Counted from the stretch's first letter, positions 1 through 8,479 are shown. The stretch is 42,792 nt of DNA from Fimbriimonadaceae bacterium (GCA_019638835.1 JAHBTC010000011.1:1-42792); one strand, 5' to 3'. The notes: generated from the sequence alone by a model not told the origin. Program-made: numbers and translations.

Positions 1-1309
1 GCGTTTCGGCAATGATAGGGCCGTCCACGAACAGCGGCACATTTCCAACCGCGGCCCCTCCCGCTTCGTCGAAGACGTAAGCAAAGATGCGATATCCATC
101 GCCCGACGCGGGCATCCGAATCGTGGCTTCCGTGTTTGTGGACGACACGATTGCCTGCGGATAACCTTCGGGCACCGCTTCATCCCTCCCCGCCGTCAAT
201 CGCTCTCGCCCTTCCGCCGTAAGCACCCAGCGTACTTTGAGAGGTTTACCTTCGGGGTCCATGCACTTCAGCGTTGCTTTCACGACTTGCCCCGGCCGGA
301 GGTGGTCTACTTGGCTCACGGACAGGTTTTCCATTCGTGGAACAAGATTTGCACGGGGCCGACCCGTCCAGTTCTGGGACATGACATCAACGGCCGCGAG
401 GGGCGCACCGTTGGGCAATAGCATCCCAAACCATGTCGCTGTCGCTTCTTGCTTATGCCCCCATAAAAACGCATAGGAACCCAGACATACGCCCGGATTC
501 CCTTTGACCGCCGCATCGTATGCACTTTGATAGAAGTCAGCCTTCTCGGTGCTCGTTGCCTCGATTGGAGCGTCCCAACGAGTTTTCGGCACTTCCCATG
601 AACCAAGCGGCCCAAACTCCGTGATGATATACGGCTTAGTGCCTCCCGCCGCCCGATAACGCTCCTTCAATGACCGCGCACCACCGTAGCTGTTGATTCC
701 AATGATGTCGATGCTCTTACAGATCGCGTGAATATTCTTCACCTTTTCGCCGCCAATTTCGGCCACCACCGTCATCGTAGGGTGATTCGGATCGATCGCC
801 TTGCTCATGGCGGCGATCTCTTCGACCGCTTTCCAAACTGCGATGTCGTCGGGGTTTGCTTCCATTTCATTCCCAAACGCCCACATCAGGAGCGCAGGAT
901 GATCTTTGTGCTCTTGCACGACCGCTTTGCACATCTCAAACTGCTTCTTGACGGCCGACGCATCGTGATAATCAAATCCAGTGGCGTGTTGGAGCCAGAT
1001 CCCCACGGTGACCGTCAATCCATCTTCGTGGGCTTCGTCCAAGATATCGCCGATGTTCTCGGCTCCCCATGTGCGGAAAGAATTCGCACCACATTCAATC
1101 AGGAGTTCACGATTCCCGTTACCTCCAACCCCGTGGATGACATAGGGTTCACCATTCCGCATCAGTTGGTAGCGGCCGTACTCTCCCACCACCTCGACAG
1201 TGGGCTTCTGAGTTACTGAAGTTTCGCCCCCCAAGCATCCGGGAGACGATGCCACGGACGCAAACACAGCAGCCCGAGCAACACTCTGCGAAACGATTCT
1301 CAAATCCAT
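1..1309 (-). CDS. Clan GH-A glycoside hydrolase (GH2-type TIM barrel), 3' end cut by window edge
   Basis: The reading frame on the minus strand is open from an ATG at 1309 to the window edge, giving 436 residues without a stop. The N-terminus is a hydrophobic export signal followed by SSPGC, a weak lipobox, so the protein is probably secreted or a lipoprotein. A TIM-barrel segment follows. MWAFGNEME supplies the likely acid/base Glu148, and YIITEFGPLG the likely nucleophile Glu231; this NE...E pair is typical of clan GH-A and of the GH2 catalytic domain. From about residue 320 the sequence becomes beta-sandwich-like. The usual N-terminal GH2 sugar-binding domains are missing. The gene diverges from the LacI regulator, and an operator-like site overlaps codons 3-8, so it is probably part of the same sugar regulon. 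The substrate cannot be read from the sequence. The fold is fairly certain, the exact GH family less so. Confidence 0.8.
   Translation of the reverse strand, partial: MDLRIVSQSVARAAVFASVASSPGCLGGETSVTQKPTVEVVGEYGRYQLMRNGEPYVIHGVGGNGNRELLIECGANSFRTWGAENIGDILDEAHEDGLTVTVGIWLQHATGFDYHDASAVKKQFEMCKAVVQEHKDHPALLMWAFGNEMEANPDDIAVWKAVEEIAAMSKAIDPNHPTMTVVAEIGGEKVKNIHAICKSIDIIGINSYGGARSLKERYRAAGGTKPYIITEFGPLGSWEVPKTRWDAPIEATSTEKADFYQSAYDAAVKGNPGVCLGSYAFLWGHKQEATATWFGMLLPNGAPLAAVDVMSQNWTGRPRANLVPRMENLSVSQVDHLRPGQVVKATLKCMDPEGKPLKVRWVLTAEGRERLTAGRDEAVPEGYPQAIVSSTNTEATIRMPASGDGYRIFAYVFDEAGGAAVGNVPLFVDGPIIAET
1288..1301 (-). promoter_or_regulatory. LacI-type operator, site A (inside 5' end of the glycoside hydrolase gene)
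   Basis: Read on the minus strand this is GAGAATCGTTTCGC. It matches site C1 before the PEP-CTERM gene at 13 of 14 positions. It lies at codons 3-8 of the divergent hydrolase gene, where a bound repressor would block early elongation. The core has the central CG dyad expected of LacI-family sites. Confidence 0.6.
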
Positions 1310-1448
1310 GGTGCAACCGTACCACTCCGCTACTTTTGAAAACCGGTAGTCGGTCCCTACAAGTATTCTGCAAACACCGATTCTAGGTTCAACACAGAGA
1401 ATTTTCTTGAATTTTGTGCAGAATCGCGCATTCTGACTGACGGATGTG

Positions 1449-1454
1449 TATAAT
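1449..1454 (+). promoter_or_regulatory. Probable -10 box of the lacI/transport operon
   Basis: A perfect TATAAT lies 42 bases before the ATG of the regulator gene, with operator B starting 18 bases downstream of it. No convincing -35 hexamer is seen at 16-18 bases upstream; a TG step lies just before the box. Confidence 0.5.
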
Positions 1455-1472
1455 CCCTCCAAACGTCGATTT

Positions 1473-1486
1473 ACGAAACGTTTCTC
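1473..1486 (+). promoter_or_regulatory. LacI-type operator, site B (autoregulatory)
   Basis: The plus strand reads ACGAAACGTTTCTC, the reverse complement of GAGAAACGTTTCGT, with a perfect GAAACGTTTC palindrome at 1475-1484. It lies just downstream of the TATAAT box, within the expected leader of the regulator mRNA. That fits roadblock-type autorepression of the operon. Confidence 0.7.
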
Positions 1487-1496
1487 ACGCAACGAA

Positions 1497-2519
1497 ATGG
1501 CAGCTACGATCAAGGATATCGCGAAGAGACTGAACATCTCTGTCAGCACGGTGAGTTACGCTCTCAATGGAGGGCCCCGCACCGTACCTGAAGAGATTCG
1601 CGATCGTGTTCTTGCTGTCGCCAAGGAACTCAACTACCGACCCAATCGAGTTGCCCGGTCGATGGTGACCGGGCGAAGCGATACGATCGGCATCGTCCCT
1701 CCTGAAGTTAGTGAGAACCTGTTTCTCAGCCCTTACCTCCACCTTGCCTTGAACGGAATCATCAACGAGGCTGGGCGACTTCATCAAGACGTCCTCTTGT
1801 TTACTCGTTGCGGCGAGACGGATCGTGATGAACTTGCATCCCTTCTCGTAGACGGAAGGGTAGACGGTGTGATCTTCATTGCCCCCCATTTCAGCGAGAA
1901 ATCTGTAGAACTCGCATCGTCCATGCACTCGCCTTGCGTGACCGTTGCGGGAGTTCCGCTTGAAGGTGTGCTCTCCTTTAGCGTAGACAACGAAGCCGGC
2001 GTTGCCCAGGCGATGCAACACTTCTATGATCTTGGGCATCGGAAGATCGCTCACATTGCTGGGAGACTCGATATGCAAGACGCCATCCTCCGGCTCCAGG
2101 CATACCAGTCGTTCCTCCGATCGCATCATCTACCGTACCGAGAGGAGTGGGTTGGTATGGGCCAGTTCACAATCGAGGGAGGACGGAAGGCGATGGCGAA
2201 TCTCCTTTCTTTGCCTGAACCTCCCACCGCAGTGTTCTGTGCGAACGATGAAATGGCGATTGGTGCGCTCTTTGAAGCCCACAGCCGAAACATCAAAGTC
2301 CCTCTGGAGATCAGTATCGCCGGGTTTGACATGACCCCCGAAAGTGCGAACGTATTCCCTGGCCTCACAACGGTTCGCCAACCAATTGGTGAGATGAGCG
2401 CGGCCGCTGTTCGTGCCCTGCGCGACATCATTGAGTGTCGCGAACCATCCGAGAACACCGTTTTTCAAACCGACCTCATCGTCCGAGAGTCAACATCTCG
2501 TCCAATGGAGAACAGATAA
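1497..2519 (+). CDS. LacI-family transcriptional regulator
   Basis: The protein has 340 residues, the normal length for the family. An N-terminal LacI helix-turn-helix (ATIKDIAKRLNISVSTVSYA, about residues 3-22) is followed by a hinge region with NYRPNRVARSM. A periplasmic-binding-protein-like effector domain carries motifs such as DGVIFIAP and TAVFCANDEMAIGAL. The ATG at 1497 was chosen over an in-frame GTG at 1446, because the longer form would translate across the TATAAT box and operator B and add residues foreign to the family. The stop codon TAA directly abuts the ATG of the pseudopilin gene, so translation is probably coupled. The gene heads the sugar-transport operon, and sites A, B, C1 and C2 are its likely targets. 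The effector is unknown, presumably a sugar released from a beta-glycoside. Confidence 0.93.
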   Translation: MAATIKDIAKRLNISVSTVSYALNGGPRTVPEEIRDRVLAVAKELNYRPNRVARSMVTGRSDTIGIVPPEVSENLFLSPYLHLALNGIINEAGRLHQDVLLFTRCGETDRDELASLLVDGRVDGVIFIAPHFSEKSVELASSMHSPCVTVAGVPLEGVLSFSVDNEAGVAQAMQHFYDLGHRKIAHIAGRLDMQDAILRLQAYQSFLRSHHLPYREEWVGMGQFTIEGGRKAMANLLSLPEPPTAVFCANDEMAIGALFEAHSRNIKVPLEISIAGFDMTPESANVFPGLTTVRQPIGEMSAAAVRALRDIIECREPSENTVFQTDLIVRESTSRPMENR

Positions 2520-3377
2520 ATGAAACAAAGAACCGCAGCATTCACTTTAATTGAACTGCTTGTCGTCATCGCAATCATCGCAATCCTTGCCGCGATCCTC
2601 TTCCCTGTGTTCGCTCAGGCTAAGACGGCTGCCAAGAAGGCCGCTACGATCTCAAACATGAAGCAAGTGCTCACCGCATTCCAAATCTATGTGAGTGACT
2701 ACGATGATACGTTCCCGTACCGGGGCACCATGAACGGCAATGGCCAGTCATGGGCGACGGGCACCTGTAACGTCGAAGCGTGGGGTTGTCCAACCTGGGA
2801 CAAAGTCCTCTACCCGTATCAGAAGAACTACCAGTTGTTCGACTCAGCTTTGGATCGTTCCCCAAAGAAGCCGTCTAACCTCGGCGAAATCAAGCGTTCC
2901 TTCCGCGTTGCGAACAACGTGATTCGAGGAGTAGGCGGCGTCAATACATGGGGTGGATCTACCCTAAACCCCGTTTCTGTCAACTCCGCGACGGCGATCC
3001 CCTCGCCCGCGAGTTCCATCATGCTCACAGAGCAACGAAACGAGGCTCAGTTCTATTCCAATGACTACTGGATCTGGTCTACGTTCTGGGAAGAGTGGGT
3101 TTGGGGTGCGGGTTCCGCTAATACGCTGTCCTACAAGGATGTCAATCCAAATCAGCTCGCTTCCGGCATCGACTTCGATTCTGCAAATGGAACGGCAAAC
3201 TTCGGATATACCGATACGCACGTCAAGTCGGCTCCCCGAGGCTACATCTTCCCTGGCTACCGGCGCTCACGTGGAGTAGGTCAGCCCGAGGATCCGAGCC
3301 TTCGAGGCGTCTGCCTTGACGCGGATGATTGGGGTGGCAATCCCGCTTCAAACGACTGCCCGCTACCGCAGCAGTAA
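2520..3377 (+). CDS. Prepilin-type N-terminal cleavage/methylation protein (pseudopilin-like)
   Basis: The protein has 285 residues and begins with a class III signal: a short charged leader MKQRTAA, then FTLIELLVVIAIIAILAAIL with the conserved Glu at position 5 of the mature form. Processing would be by prepilin peptidase between Ala7 and Phe8, where most pilins have Gly at -1. The large C-terminal part has aromatic, Asp- and Asn-rich stretches and an FGYTDTHVKS segment near the end. This resembles the H-X9-DG / DUF1559 type of protein common in Armatimonadota and Planctomycetota. It lies directly between the regulator and transporter genes, suggesting a role at the cell surface linked to glycan capture or a type II-like assembly. 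That role is inference. The pilin-like class is certain, the function unknown. Confidence 0.9.
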   Translation: MKQRTAAFTLIELLVVIAIIAILAAILFPVFAQAKTAAKKAATISNMKQVLTAFQIYVSDYDDTFPYRGTMNGNGQSWATGTCNVEAWGCPTWDKVLYPYQKNYQLFDSALDRSPKKPSNLGEIKRSFRVANNVIRGVGGVNTWGGSTLNPVSVNSATAIPSPASSIMLTEQRNEAQFYSNDYWIWSTFWEEWVWGAGSANTLSYKDVNPNQLASGIDFDSANGTANFGYTDTHVKSAPRGYIFPGYRRSRGVGQPEDPSLRGVCLDADDWGGNPASNDCPLPQQ

Positions 3378-3399
3378 GACCCGTTAGACCGAGGACAAG

Positions 3400-3669
3400 A
3401 TGAAGAAAGAGATTCCGAAGTGGGCCGTAGTGACGGCAATCGTGGTTGCCGTGGCAATTGGGGGGTTCTTCCTCAATCGAGCCATCTCCGGCCCACCGGA
3501 ACTCCCGGCGCCGAAAATCAAGGTCCAGCAAGAGATCCCCGATCACTTGAAGGGACGTCTCGACCCGGAGACAGAAGCCCAAATCAGGGAGCAAACGCAG
3601 AAGTATGGGGAGATTGATCCTAATGCGGCACCTGCACCAAGCCCTTCGAACGGACCTCCTGGTGGATAA
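3400..3669 (+). CDS. Small single-pass membrane protein of unknown function
   Basis: The protein has 89 residues: a basic start (MKKEIPK), one membrane helix at about residues 8-28 (WAVVTAIVVAVAIGGFFLN), then a Pro-, Glu- and Gln-rich extracytoplasmic tail ending in Pro/Gly/Ser repeats. The start follows a purine-rich stretch (GAGGACAAG, 3390-3398). It lies 22 bases after the pseudopilin gene and 15 bases before the transporter fusion, so it is surely co-transcribed. It may be an accessory anchor for the pseudopilin or the transporter. I recognise no family. Confidence 0.75.
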   Translation: MKKEIPKWAVVTAIVVAVAIGGFFLNRAISGPPELPAPKIKVQQEIPDHLKGRLDPETEAQIREQTQKYGEIDPNAAPAPSPSNGPPGG

Positions 3670-3684
3670 GTTGAGTTCGTAGAC

Positions 3685-6090
3685 GTGAGGTCGACGTTGA
3701 AGCGACTGGTGACTTGCGCGTGCCTTCTCCTAGCGGCGGTGGCATCACGCGGGACCACGACTCCCATCGAATTGAGAATCGTGGTGTGGGACGGCGACGA
3801 GAGTCTTCGTGTCCTACGTCGGGTCGCGAATGACTTTGAGCAAGCCCACCCAGGAATCAAGGTCAAGTTAGAAAACGTCGACTACCGCTACTTCTTCCAA
3901 AGGCTTTTGTCGCAGGTTGCAGGCAACACTGCGCCGGACATTGCGATGCTCGATCCGCAGAACATGCAAATGTTTGCAAAGCGGGGAGCGCTCATGCCCC
4001 TGAACCCGCTCATCAACCAAACGGATGGGTTTCGATTGGCGGAGTACTACGAACCGATTGTTGATGTGTTTCGCTATCAATCTGATCTATATGTACTCCC
4101 CAGAGATATCGCCCCGATCGGCTTGATTTATTACAACAAACGCATGTTTACCGAAGCGGGCTTGGACCAACCAGACGGTAACTGGACCTGGGATTATGAG
4201 CCTCGCCCTGAACTCGGTAGTCAGTGCTTCACCTACTGCATGCAGCAGTTGACTAGAAAGGGCGACAGCAGTCGCTCGACCGTGTGGGGATTTGCGCCTT
4301 CTTGGACTGGCGCATTCACCGATACCGTCGCATTTTCGTCCGGGGCTCGATATGTGAACGATCCTCAGGCATTTGAATCTCTCAACTTCACCGATCCAAG
4401 GATCATACGGGCGTTTGACTTCGTGGCAAGCCTCGCGAATGAGAAAAAATGGATGCCAAGCCAGACGGAGTTGAGTTCAGTCGCTCAGACGACTGCCGTG
4501 GATCTCTTTATCTCCCAACGGGTCGCGATGTACCAATGCGGCATCTGGGACGTTCCCCACATACGCCAAGCCCTGAAACCTGGAAGCGATAGGTTTTTTG
4601 AATGGGATATCACTCTGGCACCCGGTCACATTGATCCGACGACGGGAGAAGTCGTGCGGGAGGCACCCTCCGGAGGTTCAGGCTACGCGATACTAAACTC
4701 AACTCCTCATCCCGATGCGGCCTGGAAACTTGTGCAATGGATGGCAGGAGAGCCAGGAATGAAGGCGATGGCCAAAGCGGGCATTGCCCAACCCGCAATC
4801 AAACGCCTTGCTCAAGGACCGGACTGGATCCCTGGTGAAAGTACTTCCCTTGAGCAACGCTATCCCGCGAACCGCATCGCGACTGACCAAGCAGTGCCCT
4901 TTGCAGTATTCCCTCCAACGGCTGAATATTGGGGTGAAGTTAGCGGCCTCGTGTTTTCGAAGACTGAACCGATCTATCTCGGCACTTCTACGGCTGAAAT
5001 GGCCCTGACCGAGGGGAATCGCATTGCTTCCACGCGCCTTAGCAAGATTCTTGAAGAAGAGCGACTTCCCCAGTTTGATTGGCGTTGGGGAGGAGCCGTC
5101 GGTTTCCTCCTCCTGTTTGCCGCAATCGCTTGGGTTTATTATCCTGAGCGGGGCAAAAAACGAACTCAATCTGAGCGGGCCGAGACTCGAGCGAGTCTCT
5201 GGTTTCTGTCTCCTTGGATCATCGGAACGTTAGCATTCACGGTCGGCCCGATGATCTTCTCTCTCTTGATGAGTTTCACGAACTGGGACATCATTCAGGC
5301 CGCTGAATGGCGCTCGCTGGGCAACTATCAAGAGGCATTCGTCCAGGACTCGCGGTTCTGGAACACGGTCAAGGTAACGGCTGTGTATACGATTTTCAGC
5401 GTTCCTCTCGGATTGATCGCATCCTTGGCGTTGGCTTTGCTCCTCAATGTTCGAGTCAAGGGAATGCCGATCTACCGCACCTTCTTCTATCTTCCCGTTT
5501 TAGCAAGCGCAGTGGCTTCGTCTCTCATTTGGCGCAAAGTATTTCAACCAGAAGGTGGACTCCTGAACGTGATGCTCTTTGGTCGTGACGGTCAACGAGA
5601 TCCGTTCGGGCTAACGGGCTGGCTCGGACTCAATGGTCAACTTCCGAATTGGCTCGGGGACGAAAAGTTGGCTCTGCCATCCTTGATCATCATGAGCCTG
5701 TGGGCAGTCGGTGGCGGGATGGTCATCCTCCTCGCCGGACTCCAAGCGATTCCCGACTTCTACTACGAAGCGGCGACTTTGGACGGTGCCGGGCTATGGC
5801 AGAAGTTCCGGGTGGTCACTTTGCCGATGGTTTCGCCGGCTCTCTTCTTCACCCTCATCACTGGCGTAATCGGGAGCCTTCAAGTTTTTACTCAAGCATT
5901 TGTGATGACTCAAGGCGGCCCAAATGATGCAACCCGGTTCTACATGCTCCATTTATATGAGAACTCCTTTGGCAACCTACGGATGGGCTATGCATCCGCA
6001 CTCGGGTGGCTCCTTTTCCTTGTTGTATTTGTGATCACGAAGATTCAGTGGCGGCTGAACAAATACGTTTACTACGAGGGGGCCGCATGA
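3685..6090 (+). CDS. Sugar ABC transporter: solute-binding protein fused to MalF-type permease
   Basis: The protein has 801 residues in one uninterrupted frame starting at GTG. Residues 1-25 are a signal sequence or anchor. About 26-455 form a family 1 carbohydrate-binding protein (ELRIVVWDGDESLRVLRRVA, APDIAMLDPQNMQMFAKRG, and AAWKLVQWMAG near its end). A membrane helix at about 466-483 leads to a basic cytoplasmic stretch (PERGKKRTQ). From about 500 to the end it is a CUT1 permease, with the EAA loop YYEAATLDGAGLWQKFRVV at about residue 692, which contacts the ATPase. Separate MalE and MalF proteins are the rule, so this one-chain version is unusual. It overlaps the MalG-type gene by ATGA, which also argues for a real fusion and not a frameshift artefact. 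The substrate is probably an oligosaccharide or beta-glycoside, judged from the GH1 gene downstream. Confidence 0.92.
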   Translation: MRSTLKRLVTCACLLLAAVASRGTTTPIELRIVVWDGDESLRVLRRVANDFEQAHPGIKVKLENVDYRYFFQRLLSQVAGNTAPDIAMLDPQNMQMFAKRGALMPLNPLINQTDGFRLAEYYEPIVDVFRYQSDLYVLPRDIAPIGLIYYNKRMFTEAGLDQPDGNWTWDYEPRPELGSQCFTYCMQQLTRKGDSSRSTVWGFAPSWTGAFTDTVAFSSGARYVNDPQAFESLNFTDPRIIRAFDFVASLANEKKWMPSQTELSSVAQTTAVDLFISQRVAMYQCGIWDVPHIRQALKPGSDRFFEWDITLAPGHIDPTTGEVVREAPSGGSGYAILNSTPHPDAAWKLVQWMAGEPGMKAMAKAGIAQPAIKRLAQGPDWIPGESTSLEQRYPANRIATDQAVPFAVFPPTAEYWGEVSGLVFSKTEPIYLGTSTAEMALTEGNRIASTRLSKILEEERLPQFDWRWGGAVGFLLLFAAIAWVYYPERGKKRTQSERAETRASLWFLSPWIIGTLAFTVGPMIFSLLMSFTNWDIIQAAEWRSLGNYQEAFVQDSRFWNTVKVTAVYTIFSVPLGLIASLALALLLNVRVKGMPIYRTFFYLPVLASAVASSLIWRKVFQPEGGLLNVMLFGRDGQRDPFGLTGWLGLNGQLPNWLGDEKLALPSLIIMSLWAVGGGMVILLAGLQAIPDFYYEAATLDGAGLWQKFRVVTLPMVSPALFFTLITGVIGSLQVFTQAFVMTQGGPNDATRFYMLHLYENSFGNLRMGYASALGWLLFLVVFVITKIQWRLNKYVYYEGAA

Positions 6091-6929
6091 AGAAAGGAGT
6101 CGGCACGAGGGTTGGCAAAATCGTAGTGGCAGTCTTACTTGCAGTAGGTTGTCTCGTCTTCCTCTTACCTTTCTACACCTCGCTCGCAATGTCTCTGAAG
6201 ACACCTGAAGAACTAGCGACTACGGCGGCGTGGAGTTGGCCGCGGAACAGTACGTTCAATAACTATCGAGAAGTGCTCACCAACCCAAACGTCAACTTCC
6301 TTCGACTGTTTTGGAATACGGTGGTCATCGCGTCATTGGCTACCGCAGGCGTGATTCTCAGTTCTAGCCTCGTTGCCTATGCCTTCGCAAAAATGAGATT
6401 CTTGGGGAGAGACCGACTGTTTGTCGTTCTTCTCAGCACGATGATGTTGCCCGCCATCGTGACGATGATTCCCACCTACTACCTGTTCAAGGAACTTCGG
6501 TGGATCAATACCATCCTGCCTCTCACGGTACCGGCGTTCTTTGGCGGAGGGGCATTCAACATCTTTCTGCTTCGCCAGTTTTTCATGGGGATTCCGAAGG
6601 AACTCGATGAAGCCGCGAAGATTGAAGGCGCGGGCCATTGGACGATTTACTCACGCATCCTTATGCCCCTTTCAGGTTCCGCGCTAGCGACCGTTGGGAT
6701 CTTCTGCTTCATCTACAACTGGCGAGACTTTATGGGGCCGCTGATTTACTTGAACGAGCCTGAGAAACAGACGCTCGAACTAGGGTTGGCGACCTACAAC
6801 TCCTTACGTGCCGAGCAATGGCACCTTCTGATGGCGGGCAGCGTCCTCGTAACCCTGCCACTCATCGTGATTTTCCTCTTTGGACAACGCTACTTCGTCA
6901 AGGGAATGGCCTTGACCGGATTGAAATGA
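6087..6929 (+). CDS. Sugar ABC transporter permease, MalG type
   Basis: The protein has 280 residues, normal for CUT1 inner-membrane permeases, with about six membrane helices. The EAA loop DEAAKIEGAGHWTIYSRILM contacts the ATPase. The C-terminal FGQRYFVKGMALTGLK is the classic MalG/LacG ending. The ATG at 6087 overlaps the stop of the fusion gene (ATGA) and avoids the longer in-frame extension from 6006. It partners the permease half of the upstream fusion. No ATP-binding subunit is encoded in the operon. Confidence 0.95.
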   Translation: MKKGVGTRVGKIVVAVLLAVGCLVFLLPFYTSLAMSLKTPEELATTAAWSWPRNSTFNNYREVLTNPNVNFLRLFWNTVVIASLATAGVILSSSLVAYAFAKMRFLGRDRLFVVLLSTMMLPAIVTMIPTYYLFKELRWINTILPLTVPAFFGGGAFNIFLLRQFFMGIPKELDEAAKIEGAGHWTIYSRILMPLSGSALATVGIFCFIYNWRDFMGPLIYLNEPEKQTLELGLATYNSLRAEQWHLLMAGSVLVTLPLIVIFLFGQRYFVKGMALTGLK

Positions 6930-6943
6930 ATACGGAGAACAAC

Positions 6944-8359
6944 ATGAAATTCAAGAACGACTTCGTTTGGGGTGCGGCGACCGCCGCGTACCAAATTGAA
7001 GGTGCCGCAAGAACTGGCGGGCGTGGACCGTCTGTGTGGGACGCCTTCTGCCAGCGACCGGGTGCTGTTGTCAATGGCGACACAGGGGACATAGCGTGCG
7101 ATCATTACCACCGGTATCAGGAAGACATTGAATTGATGAGGTCGCTAAACATCGCGGCTTATCGATTCTCGGTTTCATGGTCTCGCGTGCTTCCCGAAGG
7201 TGTGGGCCGCCCGAACCTCGCGGGTCTCGACTTTTATGATCGGCTGATTGACGGACTATTGGAGGCAGGTATTGAACCGTATGCAACTCTGTTCCACTGG
7301 GATTTCCCTCAGGAACTCTATCTGCGAGGAGGCTGGCTCAATCGTGATTCCGTGGAGTGGTTTGGCGAGTACGCGTCTCTGCTCGGTGAACGATACGGAG
7401 ACCGCGTCAAGAACTGGTGGACTCTGAACGAGCCTCCGTGCTTCCTCGGATTAGGTCATGTAACGGGTACACACGCGCCTGGACTGAAGCTTGACTACCG
7501 AGATTTCCTCGTCGCGGCAAAGCACGCCATGATGGCCCACGGTCGCTCGGTACAAGCGCTCAGGACGACGGTTGAGGGCCCCTGCGCGATCGGATACGTC
7601 CCCATCAGCCACGTCGGAATTCCGGTGGACGAATCACGAGAGAACATTGAAGCGGCGCGTCAGTTTACATTCGGCACCCCATCACCCGATCGAAGCTTCT
7701 GGTTCGCTCGTCTGTATCTGGACCCGGTGGTTCTCGGCGAATGGCCCGAGGAGTGCATAAGGGTTCTGACGCCTAACGGTCCAAAGGTTTCCGCCGAAGA
7801 TCTCGCTTTGATGAACCAACCGATTGATCGCCTGGGTTTGAACTTCTACACGGCACCCTACATTCGAATGGCCGAGAACGGTGAACCGGAAATCGTGCAA
7901 CTTCCTCAAGGGCATCCTCACAGCGCCTTTGATTGGCCCATGACCCCCGAAGGACTGTACTGGTCCGTTCGTTTCCACGAGGAGCGCTATGGATTGCCAA
8001 TGATGATCACCGAGAACGGGCTTTCTTGCCGAGATTGGGTGTCGGAGGACGGACTGGTCCACGACCCCCAACGAATAGACTATCTATCACGCCACCTAAA
8101 GCAACTTCAACGCGCCGACGCCGAGGGATATCAGATTGATGGATTCTTCCACTGGTCTCTGCTTGACAACTTTGAGTGGGCGGAAGGCTACCGCCATCGC
8201 TTTGGGATGGTTCACGTTGATTACGAGACCCAGGTGCGAACCCCCAAAGACTCGGCATTCTGGTACCGCGATCTCATCGCAAAAAACGGGTTCTCCAGAA
8301 GCGAAGAATCTGGTTCGCGAGCCGTTGTCCATAGTTACCATCAGGCAAACGTGACTTAA
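6944..8359 (+). CDS. GH1 beta-glucosidase / beta-glycosidase
   Basis: The protein has 471 residues, the usual GH1 size. It starts in the canonical way (FKNDFVWGAATAAYQIEGA). The acid/base Glu163 is in WWTLNEP, the nucleophile Glu357 in MMITENGLS, and the C-terminal WSLLDNFEWAEGYRHRFGMV is the aglycone-site signature. There is no signal peptide, so it acts in the cytoplasm on imported beta-linked disaccharides or oligosaccharides. The ATG at 6944 has a GGAG six bases upstream; an alternative ATG at 6926 would overlap the permease stop by ATGA and add six residues. It is the last gene of the LacI-headed operon. The final 20 residues or so are Ser- and His-rich and not conserved in the family. 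Confidence 0.95.
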   Translation: MKFKNDFVWGAATAAYQIEGAARTGGRGPSVWDAFCQRPGAVVNGDTGDIACDHYHRYQEDIELMRSLNIAAYRFSVSWSRVLPEGVGRPNLAGLDFYDRLIDGLLEAGIEPYATLFHWDFPQELYLRGGWLNRDSVEWFGEYASLLGERYGDRVKNWWTLNEPPCFLGLGHVTGTHAPGLKLDYRDFLVAAKHAMMAHGRSVQALRTTVEGPCAIGYVPISHVGIPVDESRENIEAARQFTFGTPSPDRSFWFARLYLDPVVLGEWPEECIRVLTPNGPKVSAEDLALMNQPIDRLGLNFYTAPYIRMAENGEPEIVQLPQGHPHSAFDWPMTPEGLYWSVRFHEERYGLPMMITENGLSCRDWVSEDGLVHDPQRIDYLSRHLKQLQRADAEGYQIDGFFHWSLLDNFEWAEGYRHRFGMVHVDYETQVRTPKDSAFWYRDLIAKNGFSRSEESGSRAVVHSYHQANVT

Positions 8360-8422
8360 GACTCATTCAGAAGCTAGTTCCAAGTGATTTTTGGTGAATT
8401 GCTGTACACTGTTGGCAGGTTT

Positions 8423-8448
8423 GAGAAACGTTTCGCGAATCGTTTCTC
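8423..8448 (+). promoter_or_regulatory. Double LacI-type operator, sites C1 and C2
   Basis: Two copies of the 14-bp site in inverted orientation overlap by two bases: C1 GAGAAACGTTTCGC (8423-8436) and C2 GCGAATCGTTTCTC (8435-8448). The whole 26 bp is a near-perfect palindrome (24 of 26 positions) with outer arms GAGAAACG and CGTTTCTC. It lies 31 bases before the PEP-CTERM start codon. A tetrameric or paired-dimer LacI repressor could bind here, so the PEP-CTERM gene would have its own sugar-controlled promoter. Confidence 0.75.
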
Positions 8449-8479
8449 ATTCAACAACCTCACTGGAGAGATTCAATCA

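Noticed and set aside
237-1219. Plus-strand open frames of 79 and 163 codons
   Set aside because: They are antisense to the glycoside hydrolase gene, whose translation shows both catalytic motifs; no homology-like features in the antisense products.
1446-1496. GTG start for the LacI regulator
   Set aside because: The added residues would be read from the TATAAT box and operator B and do not resemble LacI N-termini; the ATG at 1497 gives the canonical HTH start.
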